Source of the DNA: Terriglobus roseus DSM 18391
Lineage (GTDB): Bacteria; Acidobacteriota; Terriglobia; Terriglobales; Acidobacteriaceae
NCBI RefSeq assembly: GCF_000265425.1
Contig: NC_018014.1
Location: forward strand, 3,906,001-3,970,000
Reading direction: 5' to 3'
DNA length: 64,000 nt
Position numbers and translations under genes: made by a program. Under the pieces are notes generated by a model. It was not told where the DNA came from, ran no database searches, and saw only the letters and a list, made by a program, of their open reading frames with translations. How positions within the stretch are numbered: the stretch's first letter is position 1; the number at the start of each line of letters is the position of its first letter. This document shows positions 26,352 through 36,071 of the stretch, in pieces.

Positions 26352-28726
26352 GCGGTGTGTACCTCAGGCGATGACGGTTCGGATGCTGCGGCGCTCCCCG
26401 CGGCTGCATGCTCCCCGCTCTCACCACTGGAAGCGACCGGCAATTCCAGAATGAATCGCGCGCCGCTGGGCGTGTTGCCCTCCGCCCGGATGGTGCCCTG
26501 GTGGTCCGCCATGATCTTCGCGGCAATCGTCAGGCCCAGGCCTGTGCCGCGCTGCTTGGTCGAGAAATACGGCAGAAAGAGCCGCTCGCGCATTTCGTCG
26601 GTCACACCAGGGCCGGTGTCCGCAATGACCAGCTCCAGCATTCCCGGCGACTGCTCGCTGCGCCGCGTCTCGATGTGGATCTCGCGGCGCAGGCTGGTCT
26701 GCATGGCCTCTGCGGCGTTATCGATCAGGTTTGAAAGTGCCCGTTTGATCGCCTCAGGATCGGCCATCACCAGCGGTAACCCGGCCGAAAGCGAACGCAC
26801 GACGGTCACACGGTTCAACCGCCCGGCAAAGAGGCTCAAGGAGTTCTCGACAATGGTGTTCAGATCGGCCGGGCGAGGCCGCGCATTCGGAAACTCGGCC
26901 AGCGACGAGAACTGATCGACCAGCGAACGCATGCTCTCCACCGACGAACTGATGACCTCACTCGACCGATGGATCGTGGCGATCGAAGGCGACTCGATTT
27001 CCCGGTCGCGCAAAAAATCACCAAGCCGAACGATATGCCGGCGAATCTGCTCAGCCGAAAGTGCAATGGGTGTCAGCGGATTCTTGATCTCGTGCGCAAC
27101 GCGACGCGCCACTTCCTTCCATGCCGACTGCTTCTGCGCCCGCAGCAACTCCGTGGCATTCTCCAGAACCAGAACGTACCCGGTTGGGGTCCGAGCGCCG
27201 GCTGTGTCGCTCTCCAGGATGGCGGCGGTCACCGCAACATTCAACGTCCCGCTGGGGGCGTGCATCTCCGTCTCAGCCGAAGCTGACCCCATACGATGGC
27301 TGCGCTGCAGCAGGCGATCGACGCTCTCCATCGCATCGCTTGGAATCACCTCATCGATTAACAGACCGATGAAAGCGCGCTGGCCCCCCGGGTCGAGCAT
27401 CTCGCTGAACGCGCGATTCGCCACGCGGATACGACGATCCACGTCCAGCATCACCACGCCGTTCGGGATCGTCTGTAGCATCGTCTCCAGCTCGCGTCGC
27501 CGAGACTCAAGCTCCACGTTCGCCTCGAAGACCTGCACGGTCGTCTGTTCCACCAGGCGCCGGCTTGTCTCAAGATCTTCCGCCATGGTGTTGAAGCTCT
27601 GCACCAGGTCCCCGAGTTCTTCGGTTGCAGTAGCCTCCACGCGCTGATCGTAGTTGCCCTGCGCAATAGCCGCCATTGCATCTGCCAGCGCTTCCACGGG
27701 TCGCGTCACCTGCTTCGAGAGATGCAATGCCAGCCAGCTTGCAACAAACAACGCGAGGCTGGTGATCATGAGCATCAGCACCATGTACGTGCCGCGGATC
27801 TGCCGGCGCAGACGGAAGAGCGTCCAGTATTGATGACCCGCGCGATCCAGTTCGCCGATATGAGCGGTCATGCCCTCGGGCAGCGGCGCGCCCGTCACCA
27901 CCAGCAGACCTGAAGCCGTATGCGCCGAGCCAAGGATGTAATCCTTACCGCCCGCCGTCACAATCGGTTCATCGCGACGCTGGACGGCCTGCAACGCGAT
28001 GGCGTCGAAGGGTCCCTGCGCCTGGCGCTGCAAGGGGTGTGCGTTGGACGGCGACGTGTTCGCATCATCGTCCGGAAGTGTGTCCTGTGGCGACCACGTG
28101 CTGATGGAAGCAGGGGCATTGCCCATGGTGCGGAAACGCGAGATGACCACGTTGTCGCTATACACCTGCGCCCAGCCGCCCAGCAGAGTGACCTCATGCT
28201 GCTGCATGGCACGCTGCATGATGAAGGGTGAACTTGCATCAGGTCCGGCAGCCGTGATGACGCCGGCAATCTCCTCGGCCTCAGACCGCGCGTTCGCTTC
28301 GATGTACCGCGAAAGATCCAGCGCCACATGCGCTGACTCGTCCCGCATCTGCGCCGCAGGCTGCGAGAACCACCGCTCGATTGCACGATTCATCAGCAGG
28401 TAGCTGAAACCAAACATGCAACTGATGGGCAGCAGCGACAGCAGCATTGCGCCACCCAGCATCCGCGTACGAAGACGCGCACCAAGCATGCGGCTACGCT
28501 GATCCGCATACAGCTTCAGCACATTGCGCATCAGCAGGATCAGGACCGCGACAAACAGCAGAAACGCGATGAACGACACAGCGGTGAAGAAGAAGATGCC
28601 GCCTGGGGTCGATGGGCTCAGGAAGCTAAGCCGAAAGGCATTCAACGCAGCCAGTCCAAGGAATAGCAGCAGCAGGAATACGCCCAGCACAACCATCAAA
28701 ATCTTGCGCTGACGCGTTGTCCCCAC
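26348..28726 (-). CDS. Membrane sensor histidine kinase, NtrY-like
   Basis: The 792-residue kinase has two N-terminal helices (ILMVVLGVFLLLLFLGL; FFFTAVSFIAFLLFVAV), a third near residue 95 (MLLSLLPISCMFGFSYLL), an external sensor region at about 120-300 and a fourth helix (MVLMLMITSLALFVASW). A HAMP domain (VTRPVEALADAMAAIAQGNY) and a PAS domain follow. The HisKA box RRVAHEIKNPLTPIALSAEQ carries the phospho-His. The HATPase domain has NLIDNAAEA, DTGPGV and GTGLGLTIA. The topology and HEIKNPLTPI box fit NtrY. The GTG start is the best upstream codon. It forms an operon with the regulator gene. Confidence 0.92.
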   Translation of the reverse strand: MGTTRQRKILMVVLGVFLLLLFLGLAALNAFRLSFLSPSTPGGIFFFTAVSFIAFLLFVAVLILLMRNVLKLYADQRSRMLGARLRTRMLGGAMLLSLLPISCMFGFSYLLMNRAIERWFSQPAAQMRDESAHVALDLSRYIEANARSEAEEIAGVITAAGPDASSPFIMQRAMQQHEVTLLGGWAQVYSDNVVISRFRTMGNAPASISTWSPQDTLPDDDANTSPSNAHPLQRQAQGPFDAIALQAVQRRDEPIVTAGGKDYILGSAHTASGLLVVTGAPLPEGMTAHIGELDRAGHQYWTLFRLRRQIRGTYMVLMLMITSLALFVASWLALHLSKQVTRPVEALADAMAAIAQGNYDQRVEATATEELGDLVQSFNTMAEDLETSRRLVEQTTVQVFEANVELESRRRELETMLQTIPNGVVMLDVDRRIRVANRAFSEMLDPGGQRAFIGLLIDEVIPSDAMESVDRLLQRSHRMGSASAETEMHAPSGTLNVAVTAAILESDTAGARTPTGYVLVLENATELLRAQKQSAWKEVARRVAHEIKNPLTPIALSAEQIRRHIVRLGDFLRDREIESPSIATIHRSSEVISSSVESMRSLVDQFSSLAEFPNARPRPADLNTIVENSLSLFAGRLNRVTVVRSLSAGLPLVMADPEAIKRALSNLIDNAAEAMQTSLRREIHIETRRSEQSPGMLELVIADTGPGVTDEMRERLFLPYFSTKQRGTGLGLTIAAKIMADHQGTIRAEGNTPSGARFILELPVASSGESGEHAAAGSAAASEPSSPEVHTA

Positions 28727-28849
28727 CGTAGGCCCTCACTCTCTCGTGCGTGTCGAGATTATAGGCGCAGGCAACACATGCAGGCGCCCCGAACCTGCCC
28801 TCTGATACAAGGGCCTGAGGGATCCAAAAAGAAGACCAGGAATGAGAAA

Positions 28850-28877
28850 CCCCATGTCTCAGAAACAAGACATGGGG
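28850..28877 (-). terminator. Hairpin downstream of ald
   Basis: CCCCATGTCT pairs with AGACATGGGG over 10 bp around an 8-base loop, 19 nt past the ald stop on the minus strand. A short T-rich run (GTTTCTCATT) follows on that strand. Confidence 0.6.
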
Positions 28878-28896
28878 CACCCTACAGTCTGAGTTT

Positions 28897-30012
28897 TTAG
28901 GCGATCAGCTCTGCCACAGGCTTCCAGTCCTTGCCCTGCGACTCCGCCACAGCCTTATACGTCAGCGTTCCGTTGTACGTGTTCACGCCCTCAGCGATCC
29001 CGGCATCCGACTTGATGGAAGCCTCTGCGCCGGTATTCGCCAGTTTCATGACGTACGGAAAGGTCGCATTCGTCAGCGCGAGCGTGGAGGTATTCGGCAC
29101 AGCCGCAGGCATATTCGTCACGCAGTAGTGAACCACGCCATCGACCAGATACGAAGGATCCGTATGCGTCGTCGGGCGGGCCGTCTCGATGCATCCGCCC
29201 TGGTCGATCGCGACGTCCACGATCACCGCGCCGGGCTTCATCTTGCTGACCATGGCAGCCGTTACCAGCTTTGGCGCAGCCGCACCCGGAATCAGTACAC
29301 CGCCGATGAGCAGATCGGCCTCGGCCGCGGCGCGCGCAATGTTGTACGGATTCGAAGCCAGCGTGAAGACACGGCCGTTGAAGATATCGTCCAGGTCGCG
29401 CAGACGGTTGAGGCTCAGGTCCACGATCGTGACCTTTGCGCCCAGTCCCAGCGCCATCTTCGCCGCGTTGATGCCGACGATGCCACCACCAATAATGACT
29501 ACGTTGCCCGGAGGCACACCCGGAACGCCACCCAGCAGCAGGCCGCGTCCGCCATTCTTCTTCTGCAAATATTCAGCACCAACCTGCACGCTCAAGCGGC
29601 CGGCCACCTCGCTCATGGGCGTCAGCAGCGGCAACGATCCCGCGCGATCGCGCACCGTCTCATACGCAATGCCCGTCACCTTCTTTTCCAGCAGTGCCTC
29701 GGTCAGGCCGGGCAGCGGAGCAAGGTGCAGGTAAGTGAACAACAGCAGACCCGGACGGAAGTACTGGTATTCCTTCTCGACCGGCTCCTTCACCTTGACG
29801 ACCATGTTGGCCAGGCGCCAGACGTCGTAGGCTCCGCCAACAATCTCTGCGCCTGCTGCCTGGTAATCGTCATCCGTAAAGGCAGAAAGGTCGCCCGCAC
29901 CGGTCTGCACCAGCACCGTGTGGCCTGCGGCTACCAGCGCATGCACGCCCGCCGGGGTTACGCCTACGCGGCTCTCGTGGTCCTTCACTTCCTTCGGCAC
30001 GCCAACAATCAT
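28897..30012 (-). CDS. ald: Alanine dehydrogenase
   Basis: The 371-residue length equals the family norm when the start at 30012 is used; AGGAG lies upstream. The enzyme makes pyruvate, NADH and ammonium from L-alanine. [20 protein letters not shown] holds the substrate-contacting Arg, [12 protein letters not shown] the catalytic Lys region and YLHLAPLP the active His. The NAD Rossmann loop is [19 protein letters not shown] and the second Asp region [10 protein letters not shown]. It links amino-acid nitrogen to carbon metabolism and supplies alanine for wall synthesis. Confidence 0.97.
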   Translation of the reverse strand: MIVGVPKEVKDHESRVGVTPAGVHALVAAGHTVLVQTGAGDLSAFTDDDYQAAGAEIVGGAYDVWRLANMVVKVKEPVEKEYQYFRPGLLLFTYLHLAPLPGLTEALLEKKVTGIAYETVRDRAGSLPLLTPMSEVAGRLSVQVGAEYLQKKNGGRGLLLGGVPGVPPGNVVIIGGGIVGINAAKMALGLGAKVTIVDLSLNRLRDLDDIFNGRVFTLASNPYNIARAAAEADLLIGGVLIPGAAAPKLVTAAMVSKMKPGAVIVDVAIDQGGCIETARPTTHTDPSYLVDGVVHYCVTNMPAAVPNTSTLALTNATFPYVMKLANTGAEASIKSDAGIAEGVNTYNGTLTYKAVAESQGKDWKPVAELIA

Positions 30013-30372
30013 GCTTCTCACTCCTGTTCCCATCTAGGTTACAGAAATGGAGGAACTGACGCGTTAATCCGGCCCGCTTTGGCGTGCCTCCAATCCTGTA
30101 CTGCATGGAAGCAATGTAGGGGAGATAAGCGGGCGGCTCCGCCTAAATTGTTCCCAAGGGCCCTAAGTCACACCACTCGCGACCGCAGCTAGCCCTAGGT
30201 AGAACCGTACCTTTGTTTCAGAGTCTGAAGAGACCGACGCGTTTCGTAGACTTGTGCGATCTGCAAATCGCACCATTTGGTCTCTTGGTCATCGACCTCG
30301 CAGGACAGCGACACCCTCGCGTCCGAGCTGCGATCCACCTTCAGAAGAATGCCTGCGGTATTCTTATGCAAC
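30013..30372. other. Intergenic stretch before the pseudogene
   Basis: About 360 bases with no gene I can support. A small inverted repeat GTGCGAT-CTGCAA-ATCGCAC lies at 30254-30273. It holds the ald promoter and probably the dead promoter of the acyltransferase remnant. Confidence 0.4.
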
Positions 30373-31547
30373 ATGTCAAACACAAGTACGTGGCGTTTCA
30401 CCGACAGTAAGGCATCGGTGTTGCTCGACCTCGTACGTGGACTAGCGGCCTTCCATGTGGTCGCCACGCACTGACGCAATCTCTTGTTCGTGGACTATCG
30501 CACGCTTCCCCAGGGTCTCCGGCATCTACTTCTGATTCCCTATGCACTCTCGGCCGGCGGACATCGTTCCGTTGTTCTCTTTTTCGTACTCAGCGGATAC
30601 CTCATCGCTGGCAGCATTCTTCGCTCTGCCGAGCGAGGACCCTGGAACTGGCGGGACTATGCTCTGCGTCGGCTCGTCCGCCTATGGATCGTACTGATCC
30701 CAGGTTTACTGTTGTGTGCCGCGTGGGATGGTCTGGGAATGGCCCTGCATCGTGCGCCGCTGCTTTATGCCGGCGCCAATGGCAACCACCTCATGCAGAA
30801 CGTCGCCGCAGCGCGAACGTGGCCAATCTTCTTCGGCAATCTCTTCTTTCTCTAGGCCGTTCATGTCCCAACCTTCGGCAGCGACACCCCCCTTTGGAGT
30901 CTCTCCAACGAGTTCTGGTACTACGCACTCTTCCCGTTCGGATGGCTCGCGCTGCGACGTCTCACGCAGCCGCGGGTACGACTACTTTGCGCCTTACTCT
31001 TCGTGTGCACGGCTTACTTCGTTGGGTTTGGATTGCTCATCGGCTTTTCCATCTGGCTAATGGGGCGTTGCTCTACAGGCTTCCGCCGCCCAGCGATCGT
31101 CCCTGGTTGCGCTGGGTTACAGCGGGCGTCCTCATCGCGGCACTCTATGGGCTTCCGAAGTGGGGCGGCATTTGGAATGACTGCTTCTTCGGCCTGATCG
31201 CTACGGCATGCCTATGGGTCTTTCTCTCCGCCGCGCAGCCCGCTTCGGAGCGCGCTCTGTTCAACCGTTTCTCAAGGGGAATTTCGCGCTTTTCCTTCAC
31301 ACTTTATGTTGTTCACGTCCCCTTCCTCTTGCTCCTGACGTCGCTGGCCGTTGGCGATGGGCGGTGGGTCCCTACCCCACGCTCGATGAGCGCCGGCGTG
31401 GCGATCCTCCTGGGAACTCTTGCCTACGCATGGCTGATCGCCTCGCTAACAGAGTTCCACACGGATCGCGTGCGCAAGGTTGTGGAACGAATGCTCGGCA
31501 TGCATGTCACTCCCCCATCGAAACATCAAAAGACCTTGCAGGCGTGA
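30373..31547 (+). pseudogene. Decayed acyltransferase 3 family gene
   Basis: Joining frames gives an acyltransferase-3 protein from the ATG at 30373 (LLDLVRGLAAFHVVATH) to a stop at 31547. Three lesions break it. An in-frame TGA at 30472-30474 sits where homologues have Trp (H-*-RNLLFVDY). A TAG at 30853-30855 sits where Gln is expected (GNLFFL-*-AVHVPTFGSD). A one-base expansion in the GGGG run at 31062-31065 shifts the frame after FSIWLMG. The conserved blocks SVVLFFVLSGYLIA, PLWSLSNEFWYY and FTLYVVHVPFLLLL remain readable. Three independent lesions make sequencing error unlikely. Confidence 0.85.
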
Positions 31548-31745
31548 TGCGGAGCGTGGCCAGAACCAAGGCCAGCGTAGCCTACCTGCGGCTGCACCCG
31601 GAATCCTCTACTTAAACCGAGCAGATCTACGAGACCGCTGTGTCACGGGGAAAACTGCCGCTCAGGAACTCAAAGATCTTGTAACTTTTTTGATTTTCGG
31701 TCTGACACCGGCTACTCGAGAAATCCATGACGCTATACTCGCGCT

Positions 31746-33071
31746 ATGTATCGGCACTGCAAGTCACACCAGCCTTCCCAAAACCGGAGACTCAGCCACT
31801 TTGCGCTTGCAACGCTCCTCCTCCTGCCCGCGATCTGTGCCGCATTAGCAGCCTACTTTCTTCCTTTCACCAGGCCCATGGGCGCCTACTGGGCCGACGC
31901 CCTGGCGCTGGCCACCACAGGCCGTATTCCGCAGGACTTTACCCCTGCCGGTTACCCGGAAGTGATTGCCATCGGCATGAGATTGCTGCCGGAACACCGG
32001 GTAGCCGGGGTTCTGGTCATCCAGATTCTGCTGCATGTTTGCATTGCCGTTACGACCTACGCCTGCCTGCGCGCTTTGCGTGTCAGGACGCGTTCGGCCC
32101 TGATCGTCGCACTCATTCTGCAGCTCCACCTGGAGCTCCTCTCTTCCGTCCCAAAGGTATGGGACGTGCCGTACTCTACGCTCCTGCTTCTGCTTCTTGA
32201 GTTGTGCCTGCTGAAGCTCGCAAATCGAGAGGCCTCCCTCCCGCTGCTTGTCGGCACAGGTGTGTCTTTTGGGCTGGGTGTGTTCGAACGTCCTAATTTC
32301 GTCCTTCTGGCCCTACCGTTGGCTCTGGCGCTCCGCATGCGAACACACTCATTGGGGAGGGGACGCGTGGGCGGCAAGCTCAGTCGCCCGACCGTCGCGC
32401 GCCTCTTCGGCATGCCGATCGGCACAGCCGCAGTGGTATATGCAGCGTGTTCCTTCGTTGCCTTCCATCGCCTGGACACACCGCACAACGGTCCCTACAA
32501 CCTCTTCGCGGGCCACAATCAGTTCACGCGCGTGTCCTTGCTAAGTGCATTAAATGCAGAACCATCGCTGATGCCTGCGCTCAAGGCCGACGGCCACGCG
32601 ATGAGCGATGCTGAGACCCACCATAAGGCCGCCATGCCCGTCCTCAACAAGCTCGCCGTGCAGTATGCCTGGACGCACCCAAAAGAGGAGATCGTGCTCC
32701 CAGCGGTAAAGCTGCTGACACTTCTGCGCCCCGATTCAAAGGTGCACGGACTGCACGACACCCAGGGTAAGGTGAAAGCGCTTCTTGCACTAGCTGTACC
32801 GTTTTGGCTGGTTGTCCTGCTCTGGAGGCGTCGGCAACTGGATGCGGCGGATCGGCTCCTCGTCCTCACCGCGGTGTGCTACGTCCTGCCCTTTCTGTTG
32901 ACCAACTCTGATCCGCGCTTCCGAACGCCCCTGGATCTCATGCTCCTGACGCATTCTGTTTCGTTGATCGAGACCTCAAGTTCGCGGCGACGAAGAGCTA
33001 AGGCCACCGATCATCAAGAGGAGGACGTCGTCATGCAGCAAATTCCAGACGAAAGCGTCTCCGTCGCCTGA
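31746..33071 (+). CDS. Polytopic membrane protein of unknown function, possible GT-C type glycosyltransferase
   Basis: A 441-residue protein with about nine to ten hydrophobic helices, beginning with ALATLLLLPAICAALAAYF and including FWLVVLLWRRR and LLVLTAVCYVLPFLL. An acidic/polar loop after the first helix (GAYWADALALATTGRIPQDF) and the basic, Asp/Glu-rich C-terminus resemble lipid-linked-sugar glycosyltransferases (GT39/ArnT-like), but no diagnostic motif is conclusive. TATACT ends 6 nt before the ATG, suggesting a leaderless mRNA, and there is no Shine-Dalgarno. It follows the acyltransferase pseudogene, perhaps the remnant of a surface polysaccharide locus. Confidence 0.65.
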   Translation: MYRHCKSHQPSQNRRLSHFALATLLLLPAICAALAAYFLPFTRPMGAYWADALALATTGRIPQDFTPAGYPEVIAIGMRLLPEHRVAGVLVIQILLHVCIAVTTYACLRALRVRTRSALIVALILQLHLELLSSVPKVWDVPYSTLLLLLLELCLLKLANREASLPLLVGTGVSFGLGVFERPNFVLLALPLALALRMRTHSLGRGRVGGKLSRPTVARLFGMPIGTAAVVYAACSFVAFHRLDTPHNGPYNLFAGHNQFTRVSLLSALNAEPSLMPALKADGHAMSDAETHHKAAMPVLNKLAVQYAWTHPKEEIVLPAVKLLTLLRPDSKVHGLHDTQGKVKALLALAVPFWLVVLLWRRRQLDAADRLLVLTAVCYVLPFLLTNSDPRFRTPLDLMLLTHSVSLIETSSSRRRRAKATDHQEEDVVMQQIPDESVSVA

Positions 33072-33204
33072 CCATTCCGGCCTGGCTGTGGTTCGCATTC
33101 ACCACGTGGAGGCCATGCAAGCCTCATAACACCTGCAAAGTTCGCGCCCTTCACATAAGCATTACAATCAAGGCACTACAAGATTGAGCAGGTCACCACA
33201 CAGA

Positions 33205-34269
33205 ATGCCTCAAAACGGATACCAGGGTCGTACTTCGCGCTCGCGCTCCATGCGGTCGCTCTTTTCGCTGTTCTCAAACGATCTCGCGATCGATCTGGGC
33301 ACGGCGAACACGCTGGTCTACGCCAGCGGTAAGGGCATCGTGGTCAACGAGCCTTCCATCATCGCCGTGAACAAGATCACGAACGAGGTTGAGGCAGTCG
33401 GCAAGGAAGCGAAGGAGATGGTGGGCCGCACCCCCGGCAACATCGTCGCCATCCGTCCCATGAAGGACGGCGTCATCGCCGACTTCCGCCACACTGAGAA
33501 GATGCTGAACTACTTCATCCAGAAGGCGCACAACCGCAAGATGCTGGTCCATCCCCGCATCATCATCGGCGTGCCCTCTGAGATCACGCAGGTAGAAAAG
33601 CGTGCGGTTGAGGACAGCGCCTATCGCGCAAAGGCCTCTGAGGTGTACCTGGTTGAGCAGGCCATGGTGGCGGCGATCGGCGCAGGCCTTCCCATCACCG
33701 AGCCGGGCGGCAACATGGTCGTCGACATCGGTGGCGGTACGACGGACATCGCGGTCATCTCGCTCGCAGGTATCGTCTACTCCCGATCGGTCCGCATGGC
33801 CGGAAACCAGATGGATGAGGCAGTTGCTAACTTCCTCAAGCGTAAGTACAACCTGCTGATCGGCGAGCGTACTGCGGAACAGATCAAGATGGAGATCGGC
33901 TCGGCATTCCCGCTCGACAAGCCGCTGACCATGGAGATTAAGGGCCGCAATCTGATCGAAGGCGTGCCGAAGACCATCACGATCGACGACTCGGAGATCC
34001 GTGAGGCGCTCGGTGAGTCCATCGCGACGATCATGAATGCCATCCGCGTCGCCCTCGAGCGCACCCCGCCAGAACTCTCCGCGGACATCAGCGATCGAGG
34101 CATCGTCCTTACCGGCGGTGGTGCACTCATCAAGAACCTCGATCGCCGCATCCGCGAGGAGACGGGCCTGCCCGTTTCCATCGCCGACGACCCACTCGCA
34201 TCCGTGGTACTCGGCACCGGACGCATGCTCGCCGACTTCGGCCTGCTGCGTAAGATCGCCATCGATTAG
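33205..34269 (+). CDS. mreB: Rod shape-determining protein MreB
   Basis: The 354-residue bacterial actin polymerises under the inner membrane and guides lateral wall synthesis. Motifs are the phosphate-1 loop AIDLGTANTLVYASGKG, connect-1 and phosphate-2 (VVDIGGGTTDIAVISL) and the adenosine loop (GIVLTGGGALIKNLDRRI). RSLFSLFSNDL near the N-terminus can form the membrane-binding amphipathic helix. I start at the ATG at 33205, after AGCAGG; a shorter start at 33250 is possible. TACAAT at 33163 is a likely -10. It leads the mreB-mreC-mreD operon; the usual PBP2 and rodA genes do not follow here. Confidence 0.97.
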   Translation: MPQNGYQGRTSRSRSMRSLFSLFSNDLAIDLGTANTLVYASGKGIVVNEPSIIAVNKITNEVEAVGKEAKEMVGRTPGNIVAIRPMKDGVIADFRHTEKMLNYFIQKAHNRKMLVHPRIIIGVPSEITQVEKRAVEDSAYRAKASEVYLVEQAMVAAIGAGLPITEPGGNMVVDIGGGTTDIAVISLAGIVYSRSVRMAGNQMDEAVANFLKRKYNLLIGERTAEQIKMEIGSAFPLDKPLTMEIKGRNLIEGVPKTITIDDSEIREALGESIATIMNAIRVALERTPPELSADISDRGIVLTGGGALIKNLDRRIREETGLPVSIADDPLASVVLGTGRMLADFGLLRKIAID

Positions 34270-34279
34270 TTTTTGAGTT

Positions 34280-34347
34280 TTAGTCCCTGGTCTTCGTTGC
34301 TCTGTTTTCACGGAGCAACGAAGGCCAAGACTGACCGCCAGGACTAA
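34280..34347 (+). other. Long imperfect hairpin in the mreB-mreC intergenic region
   Basis: An inner perfect 11-bp stem (CTTCGTTGCTC/GAGCAACGAAG, 34292-34323) is nested in an outer stem (TTAGTCCCTGG at 34280-34290 with CCAGGACTAA at 34338-34347, one bulge). It ends 10 nt before the mreC start. No U-tract follows, so it is more likely to set differential mRNA stability or translation than to terminate. Confidence 0.55.
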
Positions 34348-34357
34348 GAACTATTCC

Positions 34358-35500
34358 ATGGAATCCTTCTTCACCCGCTTCAAGAGTGAACTGGTGCTGC
34401 TCGCTGTGCTTCTGGCGCAGGTGATCGGTCTGGCCCTGCAGGTGAAGCGGCCGCAATACGGATCGCGGGAAGACGGACACCATGTTCGCATCGCTCGCGC
34501 GTGGGCGGCCTACACCGTCACACCCATTGAGTCGGTCCTGAAGCACTCCGGCGGCGGCATCCGCGGCTTGTGGCACAACTACATCGATCTCCGCCACGTC
34601 CGCCAGCACGATAAGGATCTGCAGTACCAGATCGACCAGCTACGTCTTCACGAAGCAGCACTCGCCGAAGACGCCCGCCAGGGACAGCGGCTGCAGCGCA
34701 TGCTGGCGTTCAAGCAGCAGTACGTTGGAAAGACGATTGCCGCGCAGGTCGTCGGCACCGGCGGCGGCGACAGCTCCCGCATTGTCACCATCGACAAGGG
34801 GTCGGCCGACGGACTCAAGCCCGACATGGCAGTCATCACTCCCGACGGTATCGTCGGCAAGGTGCGCGATGTCTTCGCGCAGTCCTCCCAAATTCTTTTG
34901 CTGAATGATCCCAGCTCCGGCGCAGGCGTTCTGCTGCTGACCACTCGCACCCGCGGCATCCTGCATGGCGGCCCAGGCGGCACACTGATGATCACCAACC
35001 TGCTGCCGGATGACCGCATCAAGGCCGGCGAATCCCTCATCACCAGCGGCGGAGATCGCGTCTTCCCGCGCGGCCTACCCGTGGGCACCGTCGTCAGCAT
35101 CAAGCCGGATCCGGAACACCAGCCGTACGCCATCATCGCGATTAAGCCGGCGTCTAATCTCGATCGGCTGGAAGAAGTCCTCATCGTGACCGATGTCGCC
35201 GAGCAGCTTGCCCGGACGAACACTGTGGCCGATGAAGCGGATGAGGCCGGCAAGAAGGCCGCCGAGGTCGTCGCCGATCGACTGCCGAGCCTGAAGGACC
35301 CGAACGCGACGCCGCTCAAGCCAGGCGAGACAGCTCCCGTAGCCACCCTGCCCAAGCCGCCACCGGCGCTCCACACAGACCGCTATTCGCCGGGCTCCAT
35401 CCCGGCCGCAACGTCGCTGCAGCCTGGTGCTTCGAACAACGAACTCGTCACGCCGCCCAGCCGCCCCAATCCAACCGCAAGACCAGCGGAGGAACAGTAG
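34358..35500 (+). CDS. mreC: Rod shape-determining protein MreC
   Basis: The 380-residue protein bridges MreB/MreD to the periplasmic wall enzymes. One transmembrane helix (LVLLAVLLAQVIGLALQVK, about residues 11-29) is followed by a coiled coil around HVRQHDKDLQYQIDQLRLHE and two beta domains. Typical MreC blocks are SSRIVTIDKGSADGLKPDMAVITPDGIVGKV and NLLPDDRIKAGESLITSGGD. The last 90 residues are Pro/Thr-rich, longer than in E. coli MreC. The stop directly touches the mreD start. Confidence 0.94.
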   Translation: MESFFTRFKSELVLLAVLLAQVIGLALQVKRPQYGSREDGHHVRIARAWAAYTVTPIESVLKHSGGGIRGLWHNYIDLRHVRQHDKDLQYQIDQLRLHEAALAEDARQGQRLQRMLAFKQQYVGKTIAAQVVGTGGGDSSRIVTIDKGSADGLKPDMAVITPDGIVGKVRDVFAQSSQILLLNDPSSGAGVLLLTTRTRGILHGGPGGTLMITNLLPDDRIKAGESLITSGGDRVFPRGLPVGTVVSIKPDPEHQPYAIIAIKPASNLDRLEEVLIVTDVAEQLARTNTVADEADEAGKKAAEVVADRLPSLKDPNATPLKPGETAPVATLPKPPPALHTDRYSPGSIPAATSLQPGASNNELVTPPSRPNPTARPAEEQ

Positions 35501-36022
35501 ATGGTCAGGAGATTCATCAACCGCCGCGAGCTTGAAGAGCACCATTTCCATCCGGCGGTGCTGTTTGCCGTCCCGCTCGGCGCGTTGTTCCTGCACGCCT
35601 ACCTGCCCCGCATCTGGGCGCCGCTCGGCATCCTCGACCTGCCACTGATTGTCGTGCTGTACTTCTCCGTCTCATGGCGTTCGCCCATTGCAGGCACGCT
35701 CATCGGCACGGCCGTGGGCCTCTTGCAGGATCTGCCAAGCAATCAGTACATCGGCTTCAATGGCATGGCAAAGGCCGCCATCGGCTACGCTGCAGCATCC
35801 ATCGGCCTGAAGATCGACGTCGAGAACGTCATCACCCGCGCCGCCATGAACTTCGGCTTCTGCCTGCTGCAGTCGGCCCTTTTCTTCATCATCGAGCGGT
35901 TCCTGCTCGGCGACAGCACCTACGCCCTGCGCTGGGTCCACGAACTTCTGCGCGCCGCCATCAACGCGGCACTCGCCCTGCCGATCTTCTTTCTGCTCGA
36001 TCGAACCCGCATGGACGAGTAG
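35501..36022 (+). CDS. mreD: Rod shape-determining protein MreD
   Basis: A 173-residue protein with five to six hydrophobic helices, including FAVPLGALFLHAYLPRIW, LPLIVVLYFSVSWRSP and AALALPIFFLLDR. The motif GLLQDLPSNQYIGFNGMAKAAIGY is characteristic of MreD. The ATG follows the mreC stop without a gap, consistent with translational coupling. A Glu-rich ribosome-binding region (GGAGGAACAG) lies in the mreC end. It anchors the MreBCD complex in the membrane. Confidence 0.92.
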   Translation: MVRRFINRRELEEHHFHPAVLFAVPLGALFLHAYLPRIWAPLGILDLPLIVVLYFSVSWRSPIAGTLIGTAVGLLQDLPSNQYIGFNGMAKAAIGYAAASIGLKIDVENVITRAAMNFGFCLLQSALFFIIERFLLGDSTYALRWVHELLRAAINAALALPIFFLLDRTRMDE

Positions 36023-36071
36023 CACAGGCAAACTTCCCCTGCCCTGCGGGCCGGCGCATGATCGGAAGAGA

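Noticed and set aside
33274..34311. 345-codon minus-strand frame opposite mreB
   Set aside because: Complete overlap with mreB, no recognisable domain.
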